64,000 nt of DNA. It comes from Isoetes taiwanensis. Taxonomy: Eukaryota; Streptophyta; Lycopodiopsida; Isoetales; Isoetaceae. The notes beneath the pieces were generated by a model that saw only the letters and a program-made list of their open reading frames with translations, ran no database searches and was not told the DNA's origin. The DNA lies in the NCBI GenBank assembly GCA_021234155.1, contig JAJEKV010000015.1:594852-658851 (forward strand). The letters run 5' to 3'. Both the position numbers and the translations under genes were made by a program. This document shows, one piece after another, positions 12,160 through 24,180 of this stretch (its first letter is position 1; each line of letters starts with the position of its first letter).

Positions 12160-12960
12160 AGTTAGGATGAAGAAGAACCCTTGCCATGCCGTGTACAAAG
12201 CCCATATATCTTTAAAAAAGCATTTGTTGAAAGGAAGATACAAAACAGAATTTGAATGGCTTATGGAATGAGCAAGAATGCTCATCGGGGTAGAGATTTG
12301 TACACGACAAATATTATTAACATCCCTCTTTTATATCACGCACTTTGAACCGTTGATTTTGCTGTGTATAAAAAATTTCGTTTTAGAACGTTTATTAATT
12401 ATGTATTCCTTTCTAGCTAGTTCAATGCATGCAAGAAACCACCACCGTGAATATTTTGTCCGATTGGGTGGGAGGATTATCTTGGAAATGGTGTACGATT
12501 CTTCCCGTAGGACCATACGAACGACTCATATTAGATTTGTTATGCAGAGATGCGACAATTTCAATAGATCATTATTGGTTTGTTGGTTTGTTTGATGCGG
12601 GCAATTGCCATACAATGCCATGGCGGCATATTCTGGACAATGTAGAAGTGTGACATCATCTGTTTATGTGGCTGCCCTCATGATTCCATGACATAGACTC
12701 AAATCTCCTATAGTATATATAAACATAAATAACAACTTTAATCCATAATGATAACTTCTCACGCTACAATAGGAATATTTTTCCATCTACAAGAGTTACG
12801 GATTGATTTCATCACTTACTCCATTTCTGATTCTTACCTCTCCCCCTTCCAGTTTCAATTTTCAACTTCTCATGTGGCTTCTCCTAATCTATATAACTCA
12901 AATGGAGGGGTTTCATTGAATGAGTTTACACACTCATTTTCTTGGCTTCAGGTATTTCAG
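12160..12960. other. No recognisable gene
   Basis: The stretch is AT-rich with short open frames on both strands. I see no domain or repeat structure in it. Confidence 0.4.
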
Positions 12961-12961
12961 A

Positions 12962-13042
12962 GTGTTATTATGATTGATTGATAGATAGATGGATGAATAG
13001 AGTTTTTCACATCCCCAGGGACCCTAGTGGGCCATGGGAAGG
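12962..13042 (-). mobile_element. LINE 3' end with GATT/GATA-type tail
   Basis: A GATT/GATA/GATG microsatellite is followed by TTTTTCACATCCCCAGGGAC and TAGTGGGCCATGGGA. This matches the 3' terminal box shared by several LINE copies in the window (TTTTTAACGTCCACGAAGAC plus GGCCATAGGACC). Read on the minus strand it is the end of a LINE followed by a microsatellite tail. The body to the right (to about 13.5 kb) has a 96-codon minus-strand frame (13187-13477) with no RT motif I can name. Confidence 0.6.
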
Positions 13043-13044
13043 GT

Positions 13045-13875
13045 GCATGAACAAGGGCATTTAGCCAAGAACAGACTAGGGGAAATAAAACTCCCTACAC
13101 ACACACAAAACAGAAAAAAAACAACACAACATAAAGTAGAACAAAGCTAGACAGAGACTGCCCATAGATCAGAGGGTCACTAATCCCTAATGGTAGCCTG
13201 ACCTCCTCTGTACACTACTCACTTCTCTTGCATCACGAGCTTCGTGTGTCCCGACATAATTTCTCTTTTCATTTGCAGAAATGCCTGGGTTAGATCCTCT
13301 TAGATAAAGAGGATGGTCCTTTTCCAGATGATTGTTATGCTTTAATATAGGTAGCAGAGAGATGACATCTCCGAAATGGGCTAGGAGGTGACGAGGGCGA
13401 TCGAGCCATCCTGCTACAACCCGATGTGCCGAGATGATGCCATCCACCTGTAGATGCACTACCTCGATAACCACCATCCCATTTGTAGCAAGATAACCAC
13501 TCGTGTCCTCAATACCGATGTTCAGAGCTGGTATGTGCTAATCAACCTCTAGTGATCTATATGTCTTACAAACGGGAATCTCTGCATGTCCAGTGTGCAG
13601 CAATTCCTCAATCGAAGTCTGTGTGGATATGTCTATCCTATACATGATTGACACTATGATAGGTAATGAAATCATATACGCACGATTTTAAATGCCTTTA
13701 TGTCCACACATTCAACCCTGCTGAAACTTCTTATGATAAATTTATGATTGATTATTTGTAATCTATCTAAAATTCGTTTATATTAATTGAAAAAAAAAAA
13801 CCAACGAGCTAGTAAAAATGAGATATTCTTGTAGCTATGTTGAATACACATCATCTTGTATACATGTCCACATTC
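13045..13875. other. Unassigned sequence to the right of the LINE end
   Basis: Apart from the unassigned minus-strand frame mentioned under the LINE end, this stretch is mixed sequence ending in AT-rich DNA. No feature can be supported. Confidence 0.4.
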
Positions 13876-13878
13876 AGG

Positions 13879-14042
13879 AAGGCATATCCAAATCACAAGA
13901 GAAAAGAAATTGCTATATATTTATTACAGAAGCTCAATACTTTATCAAAAGCAAACACGGAAGGCATATCCAAATCACAAGAGAAAAGAAATTGCTATAT
14001 ATTTATTACAGAAGCTCAATACTTTATCAAAAGCAAACACGG
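13879..14042. repeat. 82-bp perfect tandem duplication
   Basis: The unit AAGGCATATCCAAATCACAA ... GCAAACACGG spans 13879-13960 and is repeated without change at 13961-14042. Identity over 82 bases implies a very recent duplication. The open frames that cross it on all three plus frames are by-products of the repeat. Confidence 0.95.
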
Positions 14043-14263
14043 GACTGATGGGTCTTGGTAATTGCTTATTTTCTATTGACAAATGTTTGAAAGCACAATA
14101 AAATGATCTTTAACATCCTAAGAAGAATTTTTATCCCACCACACACTATGTAGTTGCATATGCAAGAAGCTTGTATGCATATTTCGTTTGAAATAATTGT
14201 TGCAAGGAAAGCACGAAAATGAAATTTTTACTATAATATGTTTTCTACAAAGGGTCGAGATTC

Positions 14264-14760
14264 GGGGTCTTTTTTGGCTCCCGAAATCGGGGTCCCCCGC
14301 GGACAGAAATCGCTTAAGCGATTTTGGGCTGGAAAATCGCTTAAGCGATTTTCCGGCCTGAAAAGGGCGCGCCGGAAAATCATCATAAGGGAAAAAAAAA
14401 AAAAAAAACAGGAAATCGCTTAAGCGATTTTTAAATTTGGCGTTGTCTGTGACCCAGCAACCTGCCCCGGCGAGGCCCGAGGCGCCCGTCCGGGCCGCCG
14501 CGACCACGGCCGCGACGAGCGAAGGCCGGTAAAAATCGCTTTGCGATTTTCAACTCCGCATCTGACCGGCCGCAATGGCCAGCATGGCAATAGAGAAAAA
14601 ATCGCTTAAGCGATTTTCAAAATCGCTTAAGCGATTTTCAGGTTTTAGAATCGCTCATATTTGAGGTTTCAGGTTGAAGCGATTTTCAGGTTTCAGAATC
14701 GCTCATATTTGAGGTTTTCCAGTTTCCAGGCTTAAGCGATTTTCACGTTTCCATAAGGTA
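14264..14760. repeat. Left-end palindrome array of the MULE
   Basis: Six clear copies of AAAATCGC-(3-4 nt)-GCGATTTT lie near 14308, 14333, 14414, 14533, 14600 and 14620, with degenerate half-copies to 14740. Most have the full AAATCGCTTAAGCGATTTT form. The copy at 14533 has CTTTG in the centre, so the half-site AAAATCGC is kept while the centre varies. This layout fits binding sites for a dimeric transposase in the terminal region. Confidence 0.9.
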
Positions 14761-15059
14761 TTTAATATGTGCCCATTTGTATTTGTATTGTAGATTTTGT
14801 GCCTAGATTTTGTATTCTTTAATATGTGCCTGCATTTTGTATTCTAGATTTTGTATTCTAAATTTTGTATTCCAGATTTTGTCTTGATATGCCTAGATTT
14901 GTCTTGATATGCCTTTGTTGTATTCTAAAACCATGGGCCTTTTGAACCATTGCCATTATAACCATGGTCTTGAGTAAGTTGAACATATTCTGACTTCCTT
15001 CTTTATACACCCTACCTTCATATGTTGTTTATGATAATTAGATTTACTTTACTAACAAC

Positions 15060-17890
15060 ACATTCGGCATATTCCCCAAGCAGGCATTACAAAATGGCAA
15101 CAGTGACCGATGGGGGGCGTAGATCTTACGCCAGGAGAGCCGCCGATAGGGATGGATTTAGAGTGGGCTCCCGGATTACGCCAACCACGGACGGTAGGCG
15201 AGGTTTGGGTACATCACTTTTTTGGTAAGTACCGCGGACCCCCATTAGATAGCTTGCATAGTTGTGTCTCTAGAGTTTTTTCATTTGTACTTGCGGTTGT
15301 ATTTATGTCTCTAGAGTTTTTTCATTTGTACTTGTATGTTTGACGAGGAATATCGAGGCATATGGTCGACCGTCAGCGCCCGGGGCTCTCGAACAGCCCG
15401 GGGTGGCACACATAGTTTGGGCACTTATCGGTATCAAGGACGCACCGGTGTCCCCATACAAAATGGACAAGGTACCGTGAATCGCCCAGGCGTGTCCGAC
15501 GAGGGATCTGGTAAGCATTGGGCACCATAATGCATATCACGTAGATATGTGGTGGCTTATCGAGGAACGTGGTCGCCCTGTGAATGACCCGCAGCCTATC
15601 CCTCGCTGTGCATGAGGAGAGGGAGCCAATGAACCGCACGACAGGGACACGGAGCAGCGGGTAAGAGCGAATGTAATCAAGGTGACAAAGTGAGACAAAG
15701 CGTGAAGCTTTGACGAGGACGACCGTCCGTATGCGTGGCTCCATGCCCAGATTTCGTTAGTTCCGCGATTACCCCGGCCGGGTAGGATGAGGCATTGACA
15801 GTCGCCTCAAAGACGCCAGGGCATACGGAGGTGGTGCACCTCTATACCCGCAGGAGGCGCTGGTACGCTTATGATCATCGTGACGCAATGCACCGAGGAG
15901 GATCTCAGATGAACGGGTAAACCGCATGAGTGGATGAGCCACGGATGTCGCAGAGCCCTCCCGCCCCTACACCCGAGGAGATCATGGAGTATGCAACAAG
16001 GTCAAGCGTGAAGAGGAGCAAAAGAAGGGGGGGCATTATCGTAGCGAGAGCAGCCACCGTGGCAGAGCAGCCACCATGCGTAGAGCATCCATCGTGCCCG
16101 ACGGCAGCGCTCAACCCACACTATGGAGAGCGTGAACGGCTTATAGCTTTCGCACACGTGATTTGCATTTCAAAGGCATGTCGCCCTCACGCATAGCACG
16201 ACCGGATCGACAGGCCATTCTACGCCACGCTGCATGCATGTGTCCCGCAGCTATTGAGGACATACCAGACGCATTGCTCATTCACACGCCACCTCCACCG
16301 AGATGTGATAGAGCCTCGGTTTCGAGAGCCTCATCTTTGATGAGCTATTGGAGAGCGGCCGCAGACATTACACGCCATTATACAGAGGAGATGGTTCGTT
16401 CCCCTAGCTTGGCATCATTGGTTTCACCTTTTCCTCCCGCCGCAGATGCACATGACCGATACCGGTGGCATAGGGACAAAGGCTAGAGGGTTCTTTCTCA
16501 TCTTGGGATGGAGTTTGGGGCGGGGCAATGCCTTTATGCCTACTATTTGCCGCAGTCGCTAAGGGGTGGGCCTGAGGTGGCGAGAGGCAATGCATGCACT
16601 TAAACATTGTGCTACATCCGGGTTTGATGTTGCCTCTCTATTTCTCGAGGAGGTTTATATTTTGGGGACTCGCATACGCACGAGATATGCCGCGAGGTAT
16701 GGCGAAGCGGTTGATAGCACACCACCCCCACGCACTCCATAGAGATCTTGGTCGACTCGGTAAACGCTGTAATGTCATTGTTGGGGCCAGCTTCCCTTGC
16801 GGCGCTGGATGCGAGAGCGCATGAGGAGGCAATCGCTATGTAATCGCTTGAAGAGTGGGAGGCGATCATGTCGGTAATTATCGTGCACGTGTCCTAGCAC
16901 GATTTCATTCATGTGTTGTCAACCTTTTCACGACCACCATAGCACGACGCATGTGCAGTGCCTGCATGCATCAGTTCCAACCAGATGATAGATCCACATT
17001 TGCAATGGTGGACCCTCGCTGGTTCGAAGATCACGAGATCATGGCCTGGACACGCTCCCACGATTACCGGATCGATGGGAGAGCTTGCGAGCTATCATTT
17101 GGCCCATCCGCGCATGGGTACGTGGCATAGTCCCTATCCCCTCTCTTGTCTCCATAGGTACTCATGCAGTGTGAGCTGGTTGCAGGGGACACTGGTACGT
17201 TCTGGTGCATATTGCAGACCCTGTAGTACGGGAGAGACTCGGGTGGCCCAGGCGTTTCGAGGGCTTTTGGTGCATGGATTCCCTGCCTGGCAGGGTGGGC
17301 CATACCGGGACTCAAATACGAGTGCAACCCGCGGACGTACAACGGTGAGTTCTTTGCCTGCTGACTTCCTTAATTTTAGTTGTCTTCAATGCGTGCAACA
17401 AGTCCTTACCGTGTTGGGACCGGGGTATTGCGGCCGGTGGGTCGCATCCACACTCATGCCCCGGACCACTGGCGCGAGCGTTTCAGAAATCGGTTGGAGC
17501 TGCGGCGGGCGCCAGTCCCAGCACAGAACCAGCATTGGTCTTGTGGTGCCCATGTCTGTCTAAACATCCGGCATGTCATGAAGGCTTTCCTATGGCCAGA
17601 GACAGACATAGACTTGCAGGTTGGACTCTATCCCTCCCCACCACCTCATTAATCAGTTATATATGCCCCGCATGACATCCGAAGCCTTTCACCTTGCAGG
17701 TACGCCCGAACATGCATACCGACGAGGATGTGGGCACGGCTTTCCAGCGAAACTTCTTTACACTCATTGCTTGCAGACGAAGGCATATTGGTTCAACTAC
17801 CAAATAATGAGGCGTGCGCCCTACCAGTGTACTTTTTACTATGCAATAGAAACATTGTCATTGATTTAAATGCCATGTACCATCCACATC
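15060..17890 (+). pseudogene. Plus-strand MULE gene A, product unrecognised
   Basis: This GC-rich block faces the transposase and occupies the second-gene position of the MULE. Parts are conserved in the deleted copy at 27640-28430 on the opposite strand: YRGIW near 15350, GTIMHI near 15525, and the CAAGCAGGCATTAC start region near 15080. That supports a coding or otherwise selected origin. The frame is broken many times, so I cannot write one product. Candidate splice borders occur, for instance GTAAGT at 15225 and GTGAGTTC at 17344. I recognise no domain; a plant mobile domain was considered but its hallmark motifs are not seen. It could be a mudrB-like accessory gene or a captured host gene. 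Confidence 0.5.
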
Positions 17891-18219
17891 ATCACCGAAA
17901 GTGATCACCAAATCTGAAGATGCGACGCCAGTCGACCCTCTCCTCCCATTAGCCTTGGCGGGCGTTTCGCGTTACCGCAGGCTACGGCGTGGCGTTGAAA
18001 AGTTACGCACCGGTGCTCCCTTTCTTTGAGTTGCATAGCCCCTCGCATTAGGACATTTTCTCGGTCTTGCCGCCGCACGGCACGCCCTTAGCGACGCCGC
18101 ACCTCCGCAAGCAATGGAGCCAGGTCTTCCTCGTCTATGTGTTCTTGGTTCATTACCTCCGGCCTCGCATGTTGCATTTCCTCGCCCATTGCCTCGCAAC
18201 CACTCACTAACCACCACTC

Positions 18220-21010
18220 TCAACGTGTCTTCGTCCCACTACAAAAGCCTATGGGTCGCCGATGTCTTTGGAGCTCCGCTTCCCGCCCGGGATATAGCAC
18301 TTCGAAGAGTTGGGGACGGTACCTAGAGAGAAACATATCTCCTGCTATGAGGTGCTTGCACACTGGGACATCAGCGGGACAGGTGCAATAGTGCTGCATC
18401 ATCAAAACCGTGTAGCGGACCCCATCATCTGCCCCGATCGCGATGGGCCAGTTCAACGGTCTCGCCGTCCACTATCGTGATTGTGTTTGCATCTCCCTCA
18501 AACCGCTTCTGTGCCAGATCTTGTGCACTGCCCGCCGTTTATGATAGGATCGCGAAATCAGACTCGGCCAAGTCGGTGAAGCAAAGGGAAGGGAACGTGA
18601 TTAGAATGGAGGAGCATTCTTAACTATGTGCTTTGCTAGAGACATACCTAGGCTCCAACGCTCCCTGCACCGCGTCAAAATTGTGCCTCCTGGGGGATCA
18701 TCACCATTTGGATATCCTACTAGCGAACAAATTAGAGTGTACATCCGCAGATGTTAACCTTGCAACCCAAAGTTTGCACCTTCAACACCCTCCAATGGGC
18801 CTCCACGTAGTTGGTAGTGTCCATGTATCCATGGGGCCACAACCTGGTGTCGCCGCCATTTCCCTTCCCACCGCAGCCCCCACAACCGGGTTGTGGGCAA
18901 GATAGCCGGGATGCCGTGTGTATTGTTTGCCGACGTCAACTACGAAACGATATTTCTAATCAATAGCTCGACAAAGACACTTTACTCAAGATCTCGCGAC
19001 CTTTATTACCATAGGCATTGTAGAAGTGATTTTCCAAGTGCTCATACCGCTCCAGGTCGGGCTCCAACATGAGATTAGATAGCCTTTGCCAGACATCTTG
19101 GCGTATGAGCGGGTCTTGTATCCTCGGCATGAGGTTGTCACGCCATGCTCGCTTGCAATGGAACCAACAAGATATGACCACGACTGCCTGCGATGCGCGC
19201 GGGCATTACATCTAGGAAAACGCAAATAGTGACAAGCAAAGTTCTTTACACCGCTTTCGCCGTGCTCGTTGAAACAAGATGGGTCGTTGGCAACCTTGCC
19301 TCTTCTATGGCCACTCTCTCCTCTCCGTCCATGTCAATGGTGATGGACCTTGGCCTTACATGCCCCATCCGTTCAAACACCGATGTAAGCGCTTTTAAGT
19401 AATGCATTCTTTGTCTGCTGCGACCCTTCTTATGTGTACACAAAGATGTAGAAGACCGGATATCCAACCCCACATGCAACCGAACCACGGCCGTAGAGAG
19501 CGGTATCCGCCACATGTTGGTGCCGAATGTCGAAGTCGAGGGCCCACCCCCGAAGTTTTGTGCATCAGACGCCGCCCTCTACGATAGTGTCATCTTGCGT
19601 AACTAGGATCCATGGGCGGCGTTCGGATCCGCATGGAGTGACATGAATGGCTGGTGGTAGAGGACCTTTCCCCCGCATGTGCCCAGCCCTCTATGTTCTC
19701 TTCTCAAGGCTGCCCCAGCCGCCATTGCGCCACCGCCTCAAACATAGTCACGCTCGGTGCCAAGGCAAGTGAGTGCGCGCATACAATTACAAGCCTAATT
19801 AGACATGACATTCGCCACCAAACATTCGATACTTGTTGCGCGACGCCACACATCCTCCCGCTCATGTCAAACCGATATATGTGACGCTGGCCGACCGCCG
19901 TGGTCTCCTCCCCGGCATGGGACCCACCGCTTCGCCATGTCCCATTATTAAAATTCTTTGTGCTGTTCACGTTTCTCATTAATCGCATGTTCTTTCTATC
20001 GATTAGGGTGAACGGGTAGAGACCATACCTTCCAAGCCAGTATGGATCGTGCCCTGTAATGCACCGCCGCGCAAATATCCGTGTCCGCCATCGCCCTCCT
20101 CGCATGACCATTCGGTAAAATCGCATCGCGCGAAGCCTATACGTCTGACCCACGCCCCGTGACTCCTCCGGACCTGCCGCCAGGTTGTGGGCCTGCGCTG
20201 GGATTCTTCCACCGTGGCGTGCAAAATCATCCACCCTCATCCGGCCACCGCCACCCCGGTCCCGATGCGCGCGTGTGGATGTGCACAAGACGGACACGTC
20301 TCTCTTTCACCTCTCCCACTCGATGTCGGGCCCAATGTGCTAGTCATGTTGAGGGAAGTCATTATCCTTCATGTACATGCGAACCTTGCAACTGCACACA
20401 CGCAGACACGGGTCAATGTATTCCAAATGGATCCCATGCCTCGCTATGCCCCTCGCCTCCCATCAGGATCTTATTTCTTCTAGGGTTCCGCGTCTTCGAC
20501 AAGTCTCGCCATTGGCAATGTGGCATCAAGCCACTAGATTGTTCCAATCCTCTACCCAAGGCACACACTTTTCTCGATGCGATCCCACCCTATGCAAATA
20601 GGAAACATGACCGACGACTCCCACGATAGCCCCACGCGGTATTGTTCCCACCGCCCTCATATCTATGCCACTTTCGGAAAGAACATGCCTCAATGGGTCT
20701 CGTGGAAGGGGAGGAAAATGGGGTCAAGGATCCCGATGTCGCGACGGACACGGGGTCTACCTTCGTTGACGGAAGCAATCATAAGATCATATGTTGCTTT
20801 CAAGAACACATACCCATGCACGTGAACTCCTCGGGCCCGTTCTTTGCCTAAGCCCCGCACGGATCGGGATACATCCAACCACCTCCCGCGACAACATTGG
20901 AACCACCGGGGCCACGAGGTGCACTTGTGGCAACGGACGGTAGAGTAATCGGCATCCAATGGTCGATGAATCCTCCCAATAGTCGCTATTGCCATCATCC
21001 AAAGCTCGCT
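18220..21010 (-). pseudogene. MULE transposase (mudrA-like), frame-disrupted
   Basis: Reading the minus strand from about 21010, the N-terminal part includes VHGYVFLKATYDLMIASVNE (near 20800), also present in the deleted copy at 27480. The catalytic region has RPRSITIDMDGEERVAIEEA (near 19350; D of a DDE triad) followed by SCWFHCKRAWRDNLMPRIQD (near 19150; the C-x2-H signature after the second acidic residue). A SWIM zinc finger, YCTCPADVPVCKHLIAGDMF, is near 18380 (CxC...CxH). This order is that of MULE transposases, which bind the terminal repeats and cut the element out. The pieces sit in different frames, so introns plus frameshifts are likely. The family call is strong, intactness is not. 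Confidence 0.82.
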
Positions 21011-21165
21011 CAAGGAACCCTCATCCTCATAATCAAATCCTACATTCTAACAAAGCCTATCAAACAAGCCGCACTATGCTTGGGAGAACTTCGAACTACG
21101 GGGCGGATCGCTTAAGCCGCCCTTTCACGCATATGGTAGCCCCGAAGGCTTGTTTTATATTGAAT

Positions 21166-23215
21166 GCAAAATCGCTAAGCGATTTTCAAATTTTTATTTT
21201 TTTTCCTCCTACTTTTGGTGACAGGACCTTATCTTCGAAAATCGCTTAAGCGATTTCGTATTTTTTTTGGGCAGGTGATTGCTGACAGGCTGACACGCGA
21301 AAATCGCATAAGCGATTTTCAATTTTTTTTTTTTTTTTCTCTTGCTTTCGGCACTGCATATGCTTTTATAATGAAATTGAGTGAAAACACTTATGTGCAC
21401 TGACCACGAAATTACATAGATGTCAAAAATTTTTGGTGCTACTCTCAAATGTTTCGTATTCTTTCACATGAAGAAAATACATAGGTCTCACAAGACATGG
21501 CTAATTCAAACAAACATACTACATAATACACAACGTATAATAGAAAACACCAAAGCTTCACTCTATGCCCACTTCAGCCTCGATGAGATCCTCCATATCG
21601 AACTCATCAATATGTCTTCGACTGTACAGATCCGCCCAATCATCCAGCTTCTTGATAGAATGACCACTGCTGACGATGAGCTTGTTTACCATAGCCCCCT
21701 CAAGATAGTCTTTTTTTGCTTCTTGTAAAGCTTCTAAACACAGGTCGGAACGTATTGTGCATCCAAATCTCCTCCATCTTCAAGAGCCTTTTTCGGTGCC
21801 TTTTGCCCCAGAATAAGGCGTTTAAAAGATATGAGGCACTCCTCCTCCCCCCTCTTGAGTTGTTCCTCGCCGCCATTCCTTTGGAGGAGCCGTGAATTGG
21901 GCGCTAACTTCTCTGTTTCTCGGATCTCGCTCATCTCGTTTTGTACCTCCAAATGCAAATCGATTCGCATGGGCTAAGATTGGCCCACTAATATGAGATC
22001 TGCATTTTGGTGATGGTGTGTCCCCGTCTAGCGCCTTGTTTCGCCATTTTGAGTGTTCAAAAGAATGTAAGAGAGCACGAGGAGCAAAACCCTATAATCT
22101 TACCCTATCAAACAAGCCGCAAAAACGAGGAGCAAAACCCTATATTCTTACCCTATCGCGAATCGCTTAAGCACTCCTTTCACCTGAACACGATGCTTAT
22201 TTTATATTGAATTGAAAATCGCTGAGCGATTTTCAATTTTTTTTTGAAGGTGATTGTTGACATGACACTTGAAAATCGCTTAAGCGATTTTCAATTTTTT
22301 TTTTTTTTCGTTTTTTTCCCATTCATAAAAAGCAAATTACACATTGTCTTTGTCCATCCCCGTGACGTGACAATTTAACGCAACCATTTGCATCATTATT
22401 ATCCCACATTTAACATCGTTTCATCTTTGTTTGGCTCGTTGAGCCATTCTACCCTGCTCGCTCACGCACGGAACGCCCGACGCGTTAAAGCGGGCAAGCT
22501 CCCTTTCACTCATTCTTGCGGCGATGGTGAAAGGAGCGCGCTGTGGGGTTGCTGCCCCTTGGAGGAGGAGCAGGGGGGACCGCCGATGATGTCCCCTGAG
22601 GAGGAGGAGGAGGCGGATTACCGGTAGAAGGGACATATCGCGGCTACACACGGCCTTTAACCTGTCGGACCATTTCAACAAGATAGGCAGGGAGATTAGA
22701 ACTCGGATTAGAGGCGCGCTTTGACGCATATGGCAAGCTGTTTTTTATAAAAAATTTGAAAATCGATTTTCAATTTTTTTTTTATTTTATTTTCCCTGCC
22801 GACATCGACATCGCCGAAAAATCGCTTAAGCGATTTTCAAATTGCTTTCCTCTTGCTTTACTTTCTGCTTTGTGACAAGGCCGAAAATCGCTAAGCGATT
22901 TCGATTTTTTTTCATCTGGGCTGACGGACCGATCGCTGACGGACGCTGACAGCCGAAAATCGCTTAAGCGATTTTCGATCGCTGAGCTGACGGATCGATC
23001 GCTGACGGACGCTGACAGCCGAAAATCGCTTAAGCGATTTTCGATTTTTATTTAAAACCACCTGGAGGTGAGCCGAAGTTCCAGATCGGGAAACGAAAAA
23101 TCGCTAAGCGATTTTCACCTTTCCCTTTGAAAATCGCTTTTTATTTTCGCGAGGCTCCGAAAAATCGCTTTGCGATTTTCCCTAAATCGCTTAAGCGATT
23201 TTCGTCCGCGCGAGA
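21166..23215. repeat. Right-end palindrome array of the MULE
   Basis: About thirteen palindromes with AAAATCGC half-sites occur near 21168, 21238, 21300, 22214, 22269, 22748 (degenerate), 22818, 22882, 22963, 23021, 23097, 23158 and 23183. Several have three-base centres (CTAAG, CTGAG, CTTTG) instead of four. Poly-T runs follow many of them. A unit GCTGACGGACGCTGACAGCC with its palindrome is duplicated at about 22930-23045. Non-repeat sequence from 21320 to 22200 and 22300 to 22740 lies between and has no recognised gene. Confidence 0.9.
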
Positions 23216-23249
23216 CCCCGATTTCGGGAGCCAAAGAAGGCACCGGTCA

Positions 23250-23965
23250 AGATTTGTAGGTATGGTTCTTGGAGCGTGTGTTTTATATATGGAACATGGT
23301 TTGGCATATTGGGCTTGGTCAAGTCAGGAAAGCCTACAACAATTTAATGCTGTCTAAAAAGCTTGTCAATTTTTTCTCTCAAAGCAACTTTCATCTGGAG
23401 GTTGCGAAGAAAATTATTTAAGCTCTGTGAACAAGGTCACAATTCATTTACCAACTTGTAACAAGAAATATCTCAATTGTATAAATGTCTTGTATCTCAA
23501 GTCTAGATAATGATCGAGCACATGTTGTACAAACAGCTTAGGTCATGCTTGCACTTATTGCTGCTGGACAAGTAGACATACTACCATGCTTGAGATAGTA
23601 CTCAATAGGATGCATAGAAAATATTCCTCAAACATACAATTGGCAAATGCACTTGTCAAGTGTTTAGATAAATACAAACTCCATACTTGAGTGTGAGGTT
23701 ATCTTGAAAGAGGAGGTCTCATCAAGCTATAGTGGCTGGAGGTCCATAACACAATGTAAGGTTGTAAGTTGTCTTTGTAGCTACACCCTCTTCAAACTTG
23801 TGCAGGAGGGTGCCTATTTTCCATATGAACATGTAACTATTCCTCAAATATAAATATGATCTATTATCAATCGGAAAATGAAAAATCAACTTATACATAT
23901 GTGCTATAGTATTGTTCACAATTTTACACATTTTACTAGATATTCTATTGTTCAGATATTGTGGA
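23250..23965. other. No recognisable gene
   Basis: AT-rich sequence right of the MULE with no open frame or repeat that I can assign. Confidence 0.4.
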
Positions 23966-23973
23966 GTTGTGTG

Positions 23974-24180
23974 AGATAGATAGATAGATAGGTAGGTAGG
24001 TAGGTAGGTAGGTAGATACATTTTTAACGAAGAATAGAATAGAATATAATAGAATAGAATAGATTTTTTAACGTCCACGAAGACCAAGAGGCCATAGGAC
24101 CCATATAATGGCCTAGTACAACCATTATTACTAGGATTAAAAAACCCCTGCCTCGAAAGGTTTTCAAGGGAAACACCTTT
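23974..24180 (-). mobile_element. LINE 3' end with two nested microsatellite tails
   Basis: From left to right there is a GATA/GGTA tract (23974-24017), a short TTTTTAACGAA, an AATAG tract (about 24031-24064), and then the full box TTTTTTAACGTCCACGAAG, ACCAAGAGGCCATAGGACC. At 24135-24175 the minus strand carries a hairpin (AAAACCT ... AGGGGTTTT) homologous to the one near the 3' end of the LINE at 52085-52120. So this is a LINE 3' UTR on the minus strand. The truncated box between two different tracts suggests a second insertion into the tail of an earlier one, or a restart during reverse transcription. Confidence 0.75.

Larger units (their letters stand above)
14263..23245 (-). mobile_element. 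9-kb Mutator-like element (MULE) with palindrome arrays
   Basis: Terminal inverted repeats start CGGGGTCTTTTTTGGCTCC on the left and CGGTGCCTTCTTTGGCTCC on the right (reverse complement), and both continue CGAAATCGGGGTC. Nine-base target duplications flank them: GTCGAGATT (14254-14262) and GTCAAGATT (23246-23254), one mismatch. Nine-base duplications are the Mutator signature, and the minus-strand interior encodes MULE transposase pieces with a SWIM zinc finger. Each end carries an array of palindromes of the form AAAATCGCTTAAGCGATTTT. The interior from about 15.0 to 21.1 kb is clearly GC-richer than the flanks. Two convergent coding regions fill it, recalling maize MuDR. Both have many frameshifts, so the copy is probably no longer autonomous. 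Confidence 0.88.

Noticed and set aside
13800-14101. Three overlapping plus-strand frames across the 82-bp duplication
   Set aside because: All three are open by virtue of the exact repeat and contain no domain.
14207-14260. Larger element starting before 14254
   Set aside because: Similarity between the two sides stops at the 9-base duplication; nothing upstream is inverted at the right end.
15060-17890. Plant mobile domain (aminotransferase-like) as identity of MULE gene A
   Set aside because: Some WRP- and GLP-like fragments suggested it, but the defining motifs (HTFH-, EMTxTLxDVxxLxGLP) are not present in any frame.
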